A stretch of DNA of 64,000 nucleotides, taken from positions 62,001 to 126,000 of the forward strand of contig NZ_JBPJSQ010000001.1 in assembly GCF_051192575.1 (NCBI RefSeq). Reading direction: 5' to 3'. The position numbers and the translations under genes are program-made. Source of the DNA: Aestuariimicrobium soli. GTDB lineage: Bacteria; Actinomycetota; Actinomycetes; Propionibacteriales; Propionibacteriaceae. Position 1 is the stretch's first letter; each line of letters opens with the position of its first letter. The notes below the pieces were generated by a model, which was not told the DNA's origin, made no database searches, and was given only the letters and a program-made list of their open reading frames with translations. This document shows positions 35,755-45,058 of this stretch, piece by piece.

Positions 35755-36531
35755 TCAGTGCAGGATCTTCGACAGGAAGTCCTTGGCGCGCTCGGACTTC
35801 GGTTGCGTGAAGAACGACTCGGGGTCGGCCTCCTCGACGATCTGGCCGTCGGCCATGAAGATCACCCGATCGGCGGCCTTGCGAGCGAAGCCCATCTCGT
35901 GGGTGACCACGATCATGGTCATGCCCTGCTTGGCCAGGCTGACCATCACGTCGAGCACCTCGTTGACCATCTCGGGGTCGAGGGCAGACGTCGGCTCGTC
36001 GAACAGGATCACCTTGGGATCCATGGCCAAGGCGCGGGCAATCGCGACGCGCTGCTGCTGGCCGCCCGACAGTTGGGCGGGGTACTTCTGGGCCTGCGAG
36101 TCGACACCGACGCGCTTGAGCAACTCCATGGCCCGCTCGCGAGCCTTCGAGGTGGGCAGCTTGCGCACCTTGGTGGGGCCCAGCGTGACGTTGTCGAGGA
36201 TCGACTTGTGGCTGAACAGGTTGAACGACTGGAAGACCATGCCGACATCGGCCCGCAGGTGCGCCAGCGCAGCCCCCTCCTCGGGCAGCCGCTTGCCGTC
36301 GATCTCGATGTCGCCCGACTCGATGGTCTCCAGGCGGTTGATGGTGCGGCACAGGGTCGACTTGCCCGATCCCGACGGGCCCAGCACGACGACCACCTCA
36401 CCCTGCTTCACGGTGAGGTCGATGTCCTTGAGCACGTGATTGTCGCCGAAGTGCTTGTTGACGCCCCTCATCACCACGAGGTCTCGCCCGGGGGCGGACT
36501 CCGCGGCAGGGCGCTGATCGTCTTCGCTCAT
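35755..36531 (-). CDS. gluA: amino-acid ABC transporter ATPase (GluA type)
   Basis: Cytoplasmic motor of the importer. 258 residues: GPSGSGKSTLCRTINRLE (Walker A), FQSFNLFSHKSILDNV (Q-loop), LSGGQQQRVAIARALAMDPKVILFDEPTSALDPEM (signature and Walker B), VTHEMGFAR (H-loop). First gene of gluABCD; TAGTGT ends 6 nt before the ATG, so the operon mRNA is leaderless. Two CACGTG sites lie about 90-100 nt upstream. Confidence 0.94.
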   Translation of the reverse strand: MSEDDQRPAAESAPGRDLVVMRGVNKHFGDNHVLKDIDLTVKQGEVVVVLGPSGSGKSTLCRTINRLETIESGDIEIDGKRLPEEGAALAHLRADVGMVFQSFNLFSHKSILDNVTLGPTKVRKLPTSKARERAMELLKRVGVDSQAQKYPAQLSGGQQQRVAIARALAMDPKVILFDEPTSALDPEMVNEVLDVMVSLAKQGMTMIVVTHEMGFARKAADRVIFMADGQIVEEADPESFFTQPKSERAKDFLSKILH

Positions 36532-36618
36532 GCCCGCACACTAGGGCAAGCATCGGTCGCCGGTCTCGCCAACGGGCAGACCACCCTCAGGTGTTGCGAA
36601 CCTGTAACACTGTCTGAC

Positions 36619-36635
36619 CACGTGATTCCCACGTG
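36619..36635. promoter_or_regulatory. paired CACGTG sites upstream of gluA
   Basis: CACGTG at 36619-36624 and 36630-36635, 11 bp apart, so on the same face of the helix. They sit between the galM stop and the gluA promoter. The rest of this 110-bp gap shows nothing else. Confidence 0.3.
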
Positions 36636-36641
36636 ATCAGC

Positions 36642-37538
36642 TCAGCGCACCCGGAATCCCCAGCTGCCCTGCCATTCGGCTCCGGGTTCGAGGCGGACGA
36701 GCCCGGCATGGGTCGGGCCCTCGTTGAACGCGTCGGGGCCGCAGCTCATCGGTTCGACGGCGAGCGACCGGCGGTCGTCCGGGGTGTAGATCTGCAGCCA
36801 CGGCAGGGTCTCGCCGGCCCACAGCACGACGCGGGCCTCGTCCGATCGCAGATCGAGTTCCCACGCGCCGGTGGGGCCGGCGAACGCCCGGTCGAAGGTG
36901 CGAGCACCGAGCGGGCTGCCGTCGAGTTCCTCATCAGTGCCGGTCACGGGCAGCAGCCCGATCGGCAGCAGTCGGTCGGGGGTGACGTCGAGGTAGCTGG
37001 TGAACGGCGATGTGATCAGCCACTCGTCGATGCCGCCGCCCAACTGAACATAGGGGTGAGCGGCGTACCCCCAGGGAGCGACCCCGGCCCCCACGTTGCG
37101 GGCGCTCACCTCCACGGTGAGCCCGTGCTCGTCGACCCGGTGGGTGAGGGTCGCCTCGACCGCGAACGGGTAGCCGGGCTGGGGGAGCACGCGCACCTGC
37201 TGCTCCACCTCGTTCTCGGTGTGGTGCACCAGCCGCCACGGCAGCCAGGCGACCAGCCCGTGCAGGGCGTTGAACCGTTCGACCTCGTTGACCGGCAACT
37301 GGTGCTCGGCGTCGTCGAAGCGATAGCGACCGTCGCGAATGCGGTTCGGCCACGGCAACAGCTGCTGGCCCTGGCTGGCCTGCGGCATCTGGTCGGCCGC
37401 GAAACTCCACAGCAGTTCCCGGTCGCCGAGCCGCAGGCTGCGCAGGGTGGCGCCCTGCTCGGTGACGACGGCGGTGACGTCGCCGACCGTGATCTCGTAC
37501 TGCTCGCCGGTGGGCAGGTGCTCGATGGGGGCATGCAT
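36642..37538 (-). CDS. galM: aldose 1-epimerase
   Basis: Interconverts alpha and beta anomers of aldoses. 298 residues of the galactose-mutarotase fold: PWPNRIRDGRYRF (Asn-Arg of the active site), NALHGLVAWLPW (catalytic His), TNVG-like SARNVGAGVAPWGYAAHPY (second His), and EPMSCGPDAFN (catalytic Glu region). ATG 37538 is fixed by TAGCGT ending 7 nt upstream; earlier in-frame codons have no promoter. Divergent from miaB. Confidence 0.88.
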   Translation of the reverse strand: MHAPIEHLPTGEQYEITVGDVTAVVTEQGATLRSLRLGDRELLWSFAADQMPQASQGQQLLPWPNRIRDGRYRFDDAEHQLPVNEVERFNALHGLVAWLPWRLVHHTENEVEQQVRVLPQPGYPFAVEATLTHRVDEHGLTVEVSARNVGAGVAPWGYAAHPYVQLGGGIDEWLITSPFTSYLDVTPDRLLPIGLLPVTGTDEELDGSPLGARTFDRAFAGPTGAWELDLRSDEARVVLWAGETLPWLQIYTPDDRRSLAVEPMSCGPDAFNEGPTHAGLVRLEPGAEWQGSWGFRVR

Positions 37539-37619
37539 GCCCGCAACGCTAGTCGATCGGGCAGGGACGATCGGGGCGTGGCCGCAGTCCCGTCCACGAT
37601 CAGTAGAATCCGGTGCATC

Positions 37620-39086
37620 ATGAGCACCGACTTCGCCTCGCCCCGCACCTATCAGGTGGTCACCTACGGCTGCCAGATGAACGTGCACGACTCCGAACGC
37701 ATCAGCGGCCTGCTGGAAGAAGCCGGCTACGTCCGTTCGGGATCAGACCAGGACCAGGCCGACCTGGTCGTCTTCAACACGTGCGCGGTGCGCGAGAACG
37801 CCGACAACAAGCTCTACGGCAACCTCGGTCACATCGCCTCGGTGAAGGCCACCCGCCCCGGCATGCAGATCGCCGTCGGTGGCTGCATGGCCCAGAAGGA
37901 CCGCGACACCATCACCCGCCGGGCCCCGTGGGTCGACGTGGTCTTCGGCACCCACAACGTCGGCTCCCTGCCGGTGCTGCTCGAGCGGGCCCGCATCGAG
38001 CAGGAGGCACAGGTCGAGATCGTCGAGGCGCTCGAGACGTTCCCCTCGAACCTGCCCACCCGACGCGACTCCGCCTACTCGGCGTGGGTGTCGATCTCGG
38101 TGGGCTGCAACAACACCTGCACCTTCTGCATCGTGCCCGCCCTGCGCGGCAAGGAGACCGACCGTCGCCCCGGTGACATCCTGCGCGAGATCGAGACGCT
38201 CGTCGCCGAGGGCGTGCAAGAGATCACGCTGCTGGGTCAGAACGTGAACTCCTACGGTGTCGAGTTCGGTGACCGGTTGGCCTTCGGCAAGCTGCTGCGG
38301 GCGTGCGGCACCATCGACGGGCTCGAACGGGTGAGGTTCACCAGCCCGCACCCGGCAGCCTTCACCGATGACGTCATCGAGGCCATGGCCGAGACCCCCA
38401 ACGTGATGCCGCAGCTGCACATGCCGCTGCAGTCGGGATCCGACCGGGTGCTGAAGGCCATGCGCCGCTCCTACCGCGCGGAGCGCTACCTGGGCATCAT
38501 CGACCGGGTGCGGGCCGCCATGCCCGACGCCGCCATCACCACCGACCTGATCGTCGGGTTCCCGGGCGAGACCGAGGACGACTTCCGCCAGACCCTCGAG
38601 GTGGTCGAGGCCTCCCGGTTCGCGGCCGCCTTCACCTTCCAGTACTCAATCCGCCCCGGCACCCCGGCCGCGACCATGGACGACCAGGTGCCCAAGCCGG
38701 TGGTGCAGGAGCGCTACGACCGCCTGCTCGCGCTGGTCAACCAGTCGTCCTTCACCGAGAACCAGGCGTGGGAGGGGCGCGAGGTCGAGGTGATGTTCGC
38801 CGACGGCGAGGGCCGCAAGGACTCCGAGACCCAGCGCATGAGCGGCCGCGCCCGCGACAACCGTCTCGTGCACGTCACGGTTCCCGACGATGCCGAGTCC
38901 CGCCCGCGCCCGGGGGACATCGCCACGGCGGTGGTCACCCACGCCGCCCCGCACCACCTCAATGCCGACGCCGGTATCACGGGCCTGCGTCGCACCCGCG
39001 GCGGTGACGCCTGGCAGCGTCGACAGGAGGCACCCGCGGCGACCCGCGGGGTCTCGCTCGGCATGCCGACACTGCGGGCCCAGTGA
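37620..39086 (+). CDS. miaB: tRNA-2-methylthio-N6-dimethylallyladenosine synthase
   Basis: Radical-SAM methylthiotransferase acting on A37 of tRNAs that read UNN codons, after MiaA. 488 residues: MTTase domain (TYGCQMNVHDSERI, NTCAVRENA, GGCMAQKDRD), radical-SAM cluster CNNTCTFC, PLQSGSDRVLKAMRR, VGFPGETEDDF, and a C-terminal TRAM domain. TAGAAT lies 10 nt before the ATG. A short tail (RRQEAPAATRGVSLGMPTLRA) is typical of actinobacteria. miaA follows at 39.5 kb. Confidence 0.96.
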   Translation: MSTDFASPRTYQVVTYGCQMNVHDSERISGLLEEAGYVRSGSDQDQADLVVFNTCAVRENADNKLYGNLGHIASVKATRPGMQIAVGGCMAQKDRDTITRRAPWVDVVFGTHNVGSLPVLLERARIEQEAQVEIVEALETFPSNLPTRRDSAYSAWVSISVGCNNTCTFCIVPALRGKETDRRPGDILREIETLVAEGVQEITLLGQNVNSYGVEFGDRLAFGKLLRACGTIDGLERVRFTSPHPAAFTDDVIEAMAETPNVMPQLHMPLQSGSDRVLKAMRRSYRAERYLGIIDRVRAAMPDAAITTDLIVGFPGETEDDFRQTLEVVEASRFAAAFTFQYSIRPGTPAATMDDQVPKPVVQERYDRLLALVNQSSFTENQAWEGREVEVMFADGEGRKDSETQRMSGRARDNRLVHVTVPDDAESRPRPGDIATAVVTHAAPHHLNADAGITGLRRTRGGDAWQRRQEAPAATRGVSLGMPTLRAQ

Positions 39087-39118
39087 CCCGGTGACCCGGC
39101 GAGCCCGGTGAGCGCGAA

Positions 39119-39150
39119 GAAGGGGACGAGCAACCATGCTCGTCCCCTTC
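39119..39150. terminator. strong hairpin after miaB
   Basis: AAGGGGACGAGC pairs perfectly with GCTCGTCCCCTT (13 bp counting the outer G-C) around AACCAT. Placed between convergent miaB and the Rv0909-like gene. Confidence 0.75.
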
Positions 39151-39175
39151 ACTGCTTGGTGGTGTCGGCGGTGCC

Positions 39176-39397
39176 TCAGAGGTTGCCGGTCTTGTCCTGG
39201 ATGAAGTCCTGACCCTGGTCAACCTGACCCTGGAACTTGCCGCCCGTCTTGTCGTCGACGAAGTCGCCAGCCTTGTCCACACCGGAATCGATCTGATCGG
39301 CGTGCTGGTTGGCGAAATCCTTCCCCTTGTTCACGAGGTCGGAGTCGTTGCTGTCATCGCCGTCGAAAGCGTTCTTCACATCGTCAAGCAGTCCCAT
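39176..39397 (-). CDS. Rv0909-like (MT0933) antitoxin-family small protein
   Basis: 73 residues, acidic, helical, with the repeated DKAGDFVDDKTGGKFQGQVDQGQDFIQDKTG pattern of the MT0933/Rv0909 antitoxin family of mycobacteria. GGGAG precedes ATG 39397. No toxin partner lies next to it (neighbours are miaA and miaB), so an antitoxin role is doubtful; many actinobacteria carry such proteins alone. Confidence 0.75.
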   Translation of the reverse strand: MGLLDDVKNAFDGDDSNDSDLVNKGKDFANQHADQIDSGVDKAGDFVDDKTGGKFQGQVDQGQDFIQDKTGNL

Positions 39398-39519
39398 GTC
39401 TGCTCCCTTCTGTGTGACGTCCCCTCCGGGGGGCTTGGCGACCACTCTGCCACGCGAGGGGTCACGGTCGAGGGCTGCGAGGAAAATTGGCTCCCGGTCG
39501 AAGCTGCCACAATGGCCCG

Positions 39520-40509
39520 GTGACCCAGCCCCAGCTGTCGCCCACGCCCGCGACCGTTCCCCTCGTCGTGATCGTCGGGCCCACGGCGAGTGGCAAGTCG
39601 CAACTGGCCGTCGACGTCGCCCTGGAGCTGATCTCACGCGGACGGCCCGCCGAGGTGGTCAACGCCGACTCGATGGCCGTCTACGTCGGCATGGACATCG
39701 GCACGGCCAAACCCACGCCGCAGCAGCGGGCAGCCGTGCGGCACCACTTGGTTGACGTCTGGTCGCCCGAGGTCACGGCCTCCGTGGCCGAGTTCCAGGC
39801 GCTGGCCAGGCAGGTGATCGCGTCGCTGCGCGATGAGGGCGTCGTCCCGGTGTTGGTGGGGGGTTCGGCCCTCTACACCCACGCCGTCACCGACGTGATC
39901 GACTTCCCCGGCACCGACCCGCAGGTGCGCGCCCGGTGGCAGCACCGCCTCGACGAGGTCGGTCCCGAGGCCCTGCACGGGGAGCTGGCGGCGCTGGCAC
40001 CCGACGCCGCCCGGCAGATCCTGCCGCAGAACGGCCGGCGCATCGTCCGGGCCCTCGAGGTGATCACCCTCACCGGCTCGTTCACGGCCACGTTGCCGGA
40101 GCCCGCCTACGCCCTCGACGACGTGCACCAGTTCGGCCTCGAGGTCGACCGGGCCGAGATGGACGCGCGCATCGCAACCAGGGTCGACCAGATGTGGCGC
40201 GATGGCCTGGTCGACGAGGTCAGGCGACTCGAGGCGCGGGGACTTCGTGCCGGACGAACGGCCTCGCGCGCCCTGGGGTACCGACAGGTGCTCGACCACC
40301 TGGCGGGGGAGTGCACTGAGGACGAGGCGCGGCTGGCCACCATCGCCCAGACCAAGCGTTTCGCGCGCAAGCAACTGGGGTGGTTCCGCCGCGATCGGCG
40401 CATCACCTGGCTGCCCGCGGGTGACCCGACGGCCGTGGAACGGGTGGTCACGGCCGTGCTGGGAGTGGGAGAATTGACCGATCGACACGGGGACCCCGCC
40501 CACCCCTGA
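39520..40509 (+). CDS. miaA: tRNA dimethylallyltransferase
   Basis: Adds a dimethylallyl group to A37 of tRNA, the substrate of MiaB. 329 residues: P-loop GPTASGKS at 20-27, VVNADSMAVYVGMDIGTAKP, RHHLVDV, VLVGGSALYTHAVTD, and the C-terminal ASRALGYRQVLDHLAG and QTKRFARKQLGWFRRD. GTG 39520 lies 6 nt after CACAAT, a weak leaderless promoter. The dapF gene follows after 26 nt. Confidence 0.96.
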   Translation: MTQPQLSPTPATVPLVVIVGPTASGKSQLAVDVALELISRGRPAEVVNADSMAVYVGMDIGTAKPTPQQRAAVRHHLVDVWSPEVTASVAEFQALARQVIASLRDEGVVPVLVGGSALYTHAVTDVIDFPGTDPQVRARWQHRLDEVGPEALHGELAALAPDAARQILPQNGRRIVRALEVITLTGSFTATLPEPAYALDDVHQFGLEVDRAEMDARIATRVDQMWRDGLVDEVRRLEARGLRAGRTASRALGYRQVLDHLAGECTEDEARLATIAQTKRFARKQLGWFRRDRRITWLPAGDPTAVERVVTAVLGVGELTDRHGDPAHP

Positions 40510-40535
40510 GGGGTCCGTGGGACGAAGGGGAAGAG

Positions 40536-41372
40536 ATGCGCACAGTCAGGTTCGCCAAGGGCCACGGCACCGGGAATGATTTCGTGATCGTCGCCGACCG
40601 GCACAACACGATGCCGTTGTCGGAACGTGACGTGCGCGCCCTCACCGACCGTCACTTCGGGATCGGTGGCGACGGCCTGCTGCGCGCGGTGAAGGCCGGC
40701 CACGTGCCGGAGTGGGACGGTGATCCCGACCTGTGGTTCATGGACTACCGCAATGCCGACGGGTCGATCGCCGAGATGTGCGGCAACGGGCTGCGGGTGT
40801 TCGCGCGCTACCTGCTCGAGAACGACCTGATGACACGCAACCAAGTCGCCACCCGTGCGGGGCTGCGCGGCGTGGCCGTCACTCCCGACGGCACCTTCAC
40901 CGTCGAGATGGGCGCCGTCAGCTTCGGCCCCGACGTCGAGGTCACCCTGACCGACCAGGCCGGGACAGGGCAGACCTGGACCGGCGTGAGCGTCGACGTC
41001 GGCAACCCCCACGCCGTGGTGTTGCTGGACGAGGGCACCGATCTGGCCGCCCTGGCGGTGGAGCGCCAGCCCACGTGGCAACCCGACGAGGCCTTCCCGC
41101 ACGGCGCCAATGTCGAGTTCGTGGTGCCGACGGGTGAGCGCAGTCTGTCCCTGCGGGTGCACGAACGGGGGAGCGGCGAGACGCTGTCGTGCGGCACCGG
41201 AGTGGTGGCCTCGGCGGCCGCGTTCGCCCGGGCCCGGGGCACGGGTTCCGGCGACTACGCCGTGACCGTGCCGGGTGGGCAGTTGACCGTCACCCTCGCG
41301 GACGACGGCAACGCCCTGCTGACCGGTCAGGCGGAGATCGTGGCGACCGGCGAGACCCGACTGCCCGACTGA
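40536..41372 (+). CDS. dapF: diaminopimelate epimerase
   Basis: Converts LL- to meso-diaminopimelate for lysine and peptidoglycan. 278 residues with two pseudo-symmetric halves; the catalytic cysteines are C82 (AEMCGNGLRVF) and C219 (ETLSCGTGVVAS). KGHGTGNDFV opens the fold. GAAGGGGAAG is the ribosome site. Follows miaA, as in most actinobacteria. Confidence 0.96.
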   Translation: MRTVRFAKGHGTGNDFVIVADRHNTMPLSERDVRALTDRHFGIGGDGLLRAVKAGHVPEWDGDPDLWFMDYRNADGSIAEMCGNGLRVFARYLLENDLMTRNQVATRAGLRGVAVTPDGTFTVEMGAVSFGPDVEVTLTDQAGTGQTWTGVSVDVGNPHAVVLLDEGTDLAALAVERQPTWQPDEAFPHGANVEFVVPTGERSLSLRVHERGSGETLSCGTGVVASAAAFARARGTGSGDYAVTVPGGQLTVTLADDGNALLTGQAEIVATGETRLPD

Positions 41373-41421
41373 GGGAAATGCCTTGGCCCCGTTCGTCGCC
41401 GACTGGCAAACTGGACGGACG

Positions 41422-42927
41422 ATGAACCACGCACACACTCACGACGTCGACCCCCATGACGATCTGGCCAGCGACGATCTGGCCGGCGACGACCAGTGGT
41501 CGGACGAGCTGACCGATCCCTGGGCGGAGCCCGACCCCGAGGACGATGCCACCTCGGGTGGCTATGACGGTGACCAGCTCGATCTGGCCGCCAGGCACAG
41601 CCTGCGTCGTGTGGCCGGCATCTCGACCGAACTCGAGGACGTCACCGAGGTCGAGTACCGCCAGTTGCGCCTCGAGCGGGTGGTGCTGGTGTCGGTGTGG
41701 ACGACCGGCACCGAGGCCGACGTCGACAACGCCATGACCGAGCTGAAGCTGCTGGCCGAGACGGCCGGCTCACAGGTGCTCGAGGGGCTCGTCCAGCGAC
41801 GCAAGTCACCCGACCCCGCGACCTACATCGGTCGGGGCAAGGTCGACGAGGTGCGCGAGGTGGTGGTGGCCACGGGGGCCGACACCGTGATCTGCGACGG
41901 CGAGCTCCAGCCGGCCCAGCTGCGCAACCTCGAGGACCGCATCAAGGTCAAGGTGGTCGACCGCACCGCCCTGATCCTCGACATCTTCGCCCAGCACGCC
42001 AAGAGCGTCGAGGGCAAGGCCCAGGTCGAACTGGCCCAGCTGAACTACCTCAAGCAGCGCCTGCGTGGCTGGGGTGGCAACCTGTCGCGTCAGGCCGGCG
42101 GTCGTGCCGCCGGCGGTGCCGGCATCGGTGGCCGCGGTCCCGGTGAGACCAAGATCGAGACCGACCGTCGGCGCATCAACACCCGCATCGCCCAGCTGCG
42201 CGCCAAGTTGCGCGAGATGGATGGTGTGCGCGAGACGAAGCGGGCCGACCGCGTGCGCAACCGGATCCCCTCGGTGGCCATCGTCGGCTACACCAACGCG
42301 GGCAAGTCGTCCCTGCTCAACCGGCTCACCCACGCGGGCGTGCTGGTCGAGGATGCGCTGTTCGCGACGCTGGACCCCACCACCCGGCGGACGAATGCCG
42401 CCGACGGCCGCGTGTTCACCCTGACCGACACCGTGGGTTTCGTGCGCCATCTGCCGCACGACCTGGTGGCAGCGTTCGCCTCGACGCTGGAGGAATCGAC
42501 CAACGCCGACCTGCTCCTGCACATCGTCGACGGCTCCGATCCCGACCCCATCGGCCAGATCAACGCGGTGCGCACCGTCCTGAACGACATCGGCGCCGGT
42601 CATCAGGCTGAGCAGATCGTGTTCAACAAGATCGACCGTGCCGAGGCCGACACCCTCACCATGCTGCGCAGCCAGTACCCGGATGCGGTCTTCGTGTCGG
42701 CGCGCACCGGCGAGGGCATCGACGAGCTGCGGCGCATCACCGAGGCCAGGTTGCCGGTGCCCGAGGTCGAGGTGCGGGCGCTGGTGCCGTACTCGCGCGG
42801 CGACCTGATCGACAAGGTGCACCGCACCGGACAGTTCCTCGCCACGGAGCACACGGCCGAGGGCACGCTGGTCACCGCCCAGGTGCACCCGGAACTGGCC
42901 GCCGAGTTCGCGCCCTACGTGCGCTGA
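41422..42927 (+). CDS. hflX: ribosome-associated GTPase HflX
   Basis: Splits stalled ribosomes under stress. 501 residues: acidic N-terminal extension (~50), HflX domain (VSVWTTGTEADVDNAMTELKLLAETAGS, DPATYIGRGKVDEVRE, GRGPGETKIETDRR), then the G domain: GYTNAGKSSLLNRL (G1), DTVGFVRHLPHDLVAAF (G3), NKIDRAE (G4) and VSARTGEG (G5). ATG 41422 is chosen by family start; the mRNA leader would be very short. ClgR activates hflX in Corynebacterium. Confidence 0.95.
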   Translation: MNHAHTHDVDPHDDLASDDLAGDDQWSDELTDPWAEPDPEDDATSGGYDGDQLDLAARHSLRRVAGISTELEDVTEVEYRQLRLERVVLVSVWTTGTEADVDNAMTELKLLAETAGSQVLEGLVQRRKSPDPATYIGRGKVDEVREVVVATGADTVICDGELQPAQLRNLEDRIKVKVVDRTALILDIFAQHAKSVEGKAQVELAQLNYLKQRLRGWGGNLSRQAGGRAAGGAGIGGRGPGETKIETDRRRINTRIAQLRAKLREMDGVRETKRADRVRNRIPSVAIVGYTNAGKSSLLNRLTHAGVLVEDALFATLDPTTRRTNAADGRVFTLTDTVGFVRHLPHDLVAAFASTLEESTNADLLLHIVDGSDPDPIGQINAVRTVLNDIGAGHQAEQIVFNKIDRAEADTLTMLRSQYPDAVFVSARTGEGIDELRRITEARLPVPEVEVRALVPYSRGDLIDKVHRTGQFLATEHTAEGTLVTAQVHPELAAEFAPYVR

Positions 42928-42943
42928 GCCGTGCGCCAGGGGG

Positions 42944-42952
42944 TTGTCCACA
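42944..42952. promoter_or_regulatory. perfect DnaA-type box upstream of the DinG-type helicase
   Basis: TTGTCCACA, 30 nt upstream of the helicase -10 box, in the 66-bp gap after hflX. Confidence 0.45.
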
Positions 42953-42993
42953 GGCCCGTGAACCCTGTCGGTGGGGTTGGCTAGTCTGAACCG

Positions 42994-45057
42994 GTGAGTG
43001 ATCCAGACGGAACCGGTCAGCGACGGCATCGAGACGTGCTGGCCGCCGCCGTGGCCGGCTTCGGGGGCGAGGAACGCCCCGGTCAGGCTCAGATGGCCGA
43101 TGCCATCGCCGACGCGTTCGACACCGGGGTGCACGCGCTCATCCAGGCCGGCACGGGCACGGGCAAGTCGTTGGGCTACCTCGCGCCCGCCCTGGAACGC
43201 TGCGTCACCTCCGACGACACCGTGGTGATCGCCACGGCCACCCTGGCGCTGCAGGCCCAGCTCGCCAAGAAGGACATTCCGGCGGCCCTGGACGCCATCG
43301 AGAAGGTGCACGGCACCAGGCCCAGCACGGCGATCCTGAAGGGTCGCACCAATTACGCCTGTCTCTACAAGATTCGCGACGGCATGCCGATGGACCAGGA
43401 GGCGCTGCTGGGCGGTGAAGAGGTCGCGCAGGCCACCAGGACCGCAGGGAGCAGTGCCGAATCGGTGATCGGCGCCGAGGTGGTGATGCTGCGCGAGTGG
43501 GCCGAGCAACAGCTCGCCGACAAGGCGCTCGCCGATCGAGACGACGCGCCCTCCCACCAGCCCCGCTCGTGGGAACAGGTGTCGATGCCCGTGCGCGAGT
43601 GTCTGGGCGTGCAGCGTTGCCCCTTCGGCCAGCAGTGTTTCGTCGAGAAGTCCCGCGACGAGGCCCGCAAGGCCCAGCTGATCGTCACCAACCACGCCCT
43701 GCTCGCCATTGACGCCATGCACGGTGGCACGGCGCTGCCCGAACACGACCTGGTGGTGATCGACGAGGCCCACGACCTGGTCTCCCGGGTCACCGGGGCG
43801 GCCTCGGACGAACTCAGCCCCGCCCTCGTCGAGCGCGTGGCCCGACGGGCGCTCAGCCATCTGGACGACGACACCGGCATGCAGCTGCTCGAGTCGGCCG
43901 ATGCCCTGAAGCAGGCGCTCGACGAGGCCCCCATCGGCCGGGTCACCGAGGCCGGCGTGATGACCGACGCCTTCGCGCTCGTGCGCGATGCCGCCCGCCA
44001 CGCCGTCAGCCAGTTGTCGACCAAGCCGGAGGATCGTCCGGCCGTGATGCAGGGTTCCGATGCCGAGAAGGCCCAGGCGGGGGCGGCGGTCAAGGAGGTC
44101 TTCGACATCGCCGAGCGGATGGCCGCCCTGCGCGCCGCCGACGTCATCTGGACGACCGAGCGCGAGCGGTTCGGGCGCTGGGCCCACGTGGCTCCGTTGT
44201 CGGTGGCGGGGCTGATGCGGTCGTCGGTGATGAGCACGGCCACGGTGGTGATGACGTCGGCCACCCTGAAGCTCGGCGGCGACTTCGACCAGGTGGCCCA
44301 GAACGTCGGGCTGAAGCGCAAGGAACGACTCAGCGGCATCGACGACGCGCCCGAGGAGCCAGACGAGGACACCCTGCACTGGCTGGGTCTCGACGTCGGC
44401 TCGCCCTTCGACTACCGCCGGCAGGGAATCCTGTACGTGGCGGCCGACCTGCCCAATCCGGGCCGCGATCAGATGGCCCCCGAACTGCTGGCCGAGGTGG
44501 CTGAGCTGGTGTGGGCCGCGGGCGGACGAACCCTGGGGTTGTTCGCCAGTCAGCGCAACGCGGAGGCGGCCGCGCGCCATGTACGCAGCCAGCTGACCGA
44601 CCTGACCATTCTCTGCCAGGGCGACGCCCAGTTGCCGGAGCTCACCCGCCGGTTCATCGACGACCCGCACGCCTGCCTGTTCGGCACCCTGTCGCTGTGG
44701 CAGGGAATCGACATTCCCGGCGACACCTGCGAGCTGGTGATCATCGACAAGATTCCGTTCCCGCGGCCCGACGACCCGCTGATGCAGGCACGACAGCAGG
44801 CCGTCACCGATGCCGGCGGCAACGGGTTCATGGCGGTGGCGGCTTCCCATGCGGCCCTACTGCTGGCCCAGGGCGCGGGCCGACTGATTCGTCGCGCCTC
44901 CGACCGGGGGGTCGTGGCCATGCTCGACCCGCGGCTGGTGAAGGCGCGCTACGGCTCGTTCCTGCGGGCGTCGATGCCCGATTTCTGGATGACGGCAGAT
45001 CGCGAGGTGGCGGTGCAGGCCCTGAAGCGGCTGCAGGCGGCCCGCGAGGACGCCTGA
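42994..45057 (+). CDS. dinG: DinG-type iron-sulfur DNA helicase
   Basis: XPD/DinG-type 5'-to-3' helicase for damaged or structured DNA. 687 residues: QAGTGTGKSLGYLAPAL (motif I), four cysteines in the Fe-S patch (ACLYK, RECLGVQRCPFGQQCF), VVIDEAHDLV (motif II), MTSATLKLGG (III), FGTLSLWQGIDIPGD (V) and QGAGRLIRR (VI). TAGTCT ends 6 nt before the GTG: leaderless. Faces lexA tail to tail with one base between the genes. No SOS box seen; a DnaA box is present. Confidence 0.93.
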   Translation: MSDPDGTGQRRHRDVLAAAVAGFGGEERPGQAQMADAIADAFDTGVHALIQAGTGTGKSLGYLAPALERCVTSDDTVVIATATLALQAQLAKKDIPAALDAIEKVHGTRPSTAILKGRTNYACLYKIRDGMPMDQEALLGGEEVAQATRTAGSSAESVIGAEVVMLREWAEQQLADKALADRDDAPSHQPRSWEQVSMPVRECLGVQRCPFGQQCFVEKSRDEARKAQLIVTNHALLAIDAMHGGTALPEHDLVVIDEAHDLVSRVTGAASDELSPALVERVARRALSHLDDDTGMQLLESADALKQALDEAPIGRVTEAGVMTDAFALVRDAARHAVSQLSTKPEDRPAVMQGSDAEKAQAGAAVKEVFDIAERMAALRAADVIWTTERERFGRWAHVAPLSVAGLMRSSVMSTATVVMTSATLKLGGDFDQVAQNVGLKRKERLSGIDDAPEEPDEDTLHWLGLDVGSPFDYRRQGILYVAADLPNPGRDQMAPELLAEVAELVWAAGGRTLGLFASQRNAEAAARHVRSQLTDLTILCQGDAQLPELTRRFIDDPHACLFGTLSLWQGIDIPGDTCELVIIDKIPFPRPDDPLMQARQQAVTDAGGNGFMAVAASHAALLLAQGAGRLIRRASDRGVVAMLDPRLVKARYGSFLRASMPDFWMTADREVAVQALKRLQAAREDA

Positions 45058-45058
45058 C

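Noticed and set aside
36633..37619. Upstream extension of miaB by about 330 codons
   Set aside because: It is the antisense of galM; the miaB family starts at ATG 37620, just after a TAGAAT promoter element.
41806..44850. 1014-codon open frame on the minus strand opposite hflX and dinG
   Set aside because: Shadow frame; both genes on the plus strand have full sets of motifs and their own promoters.
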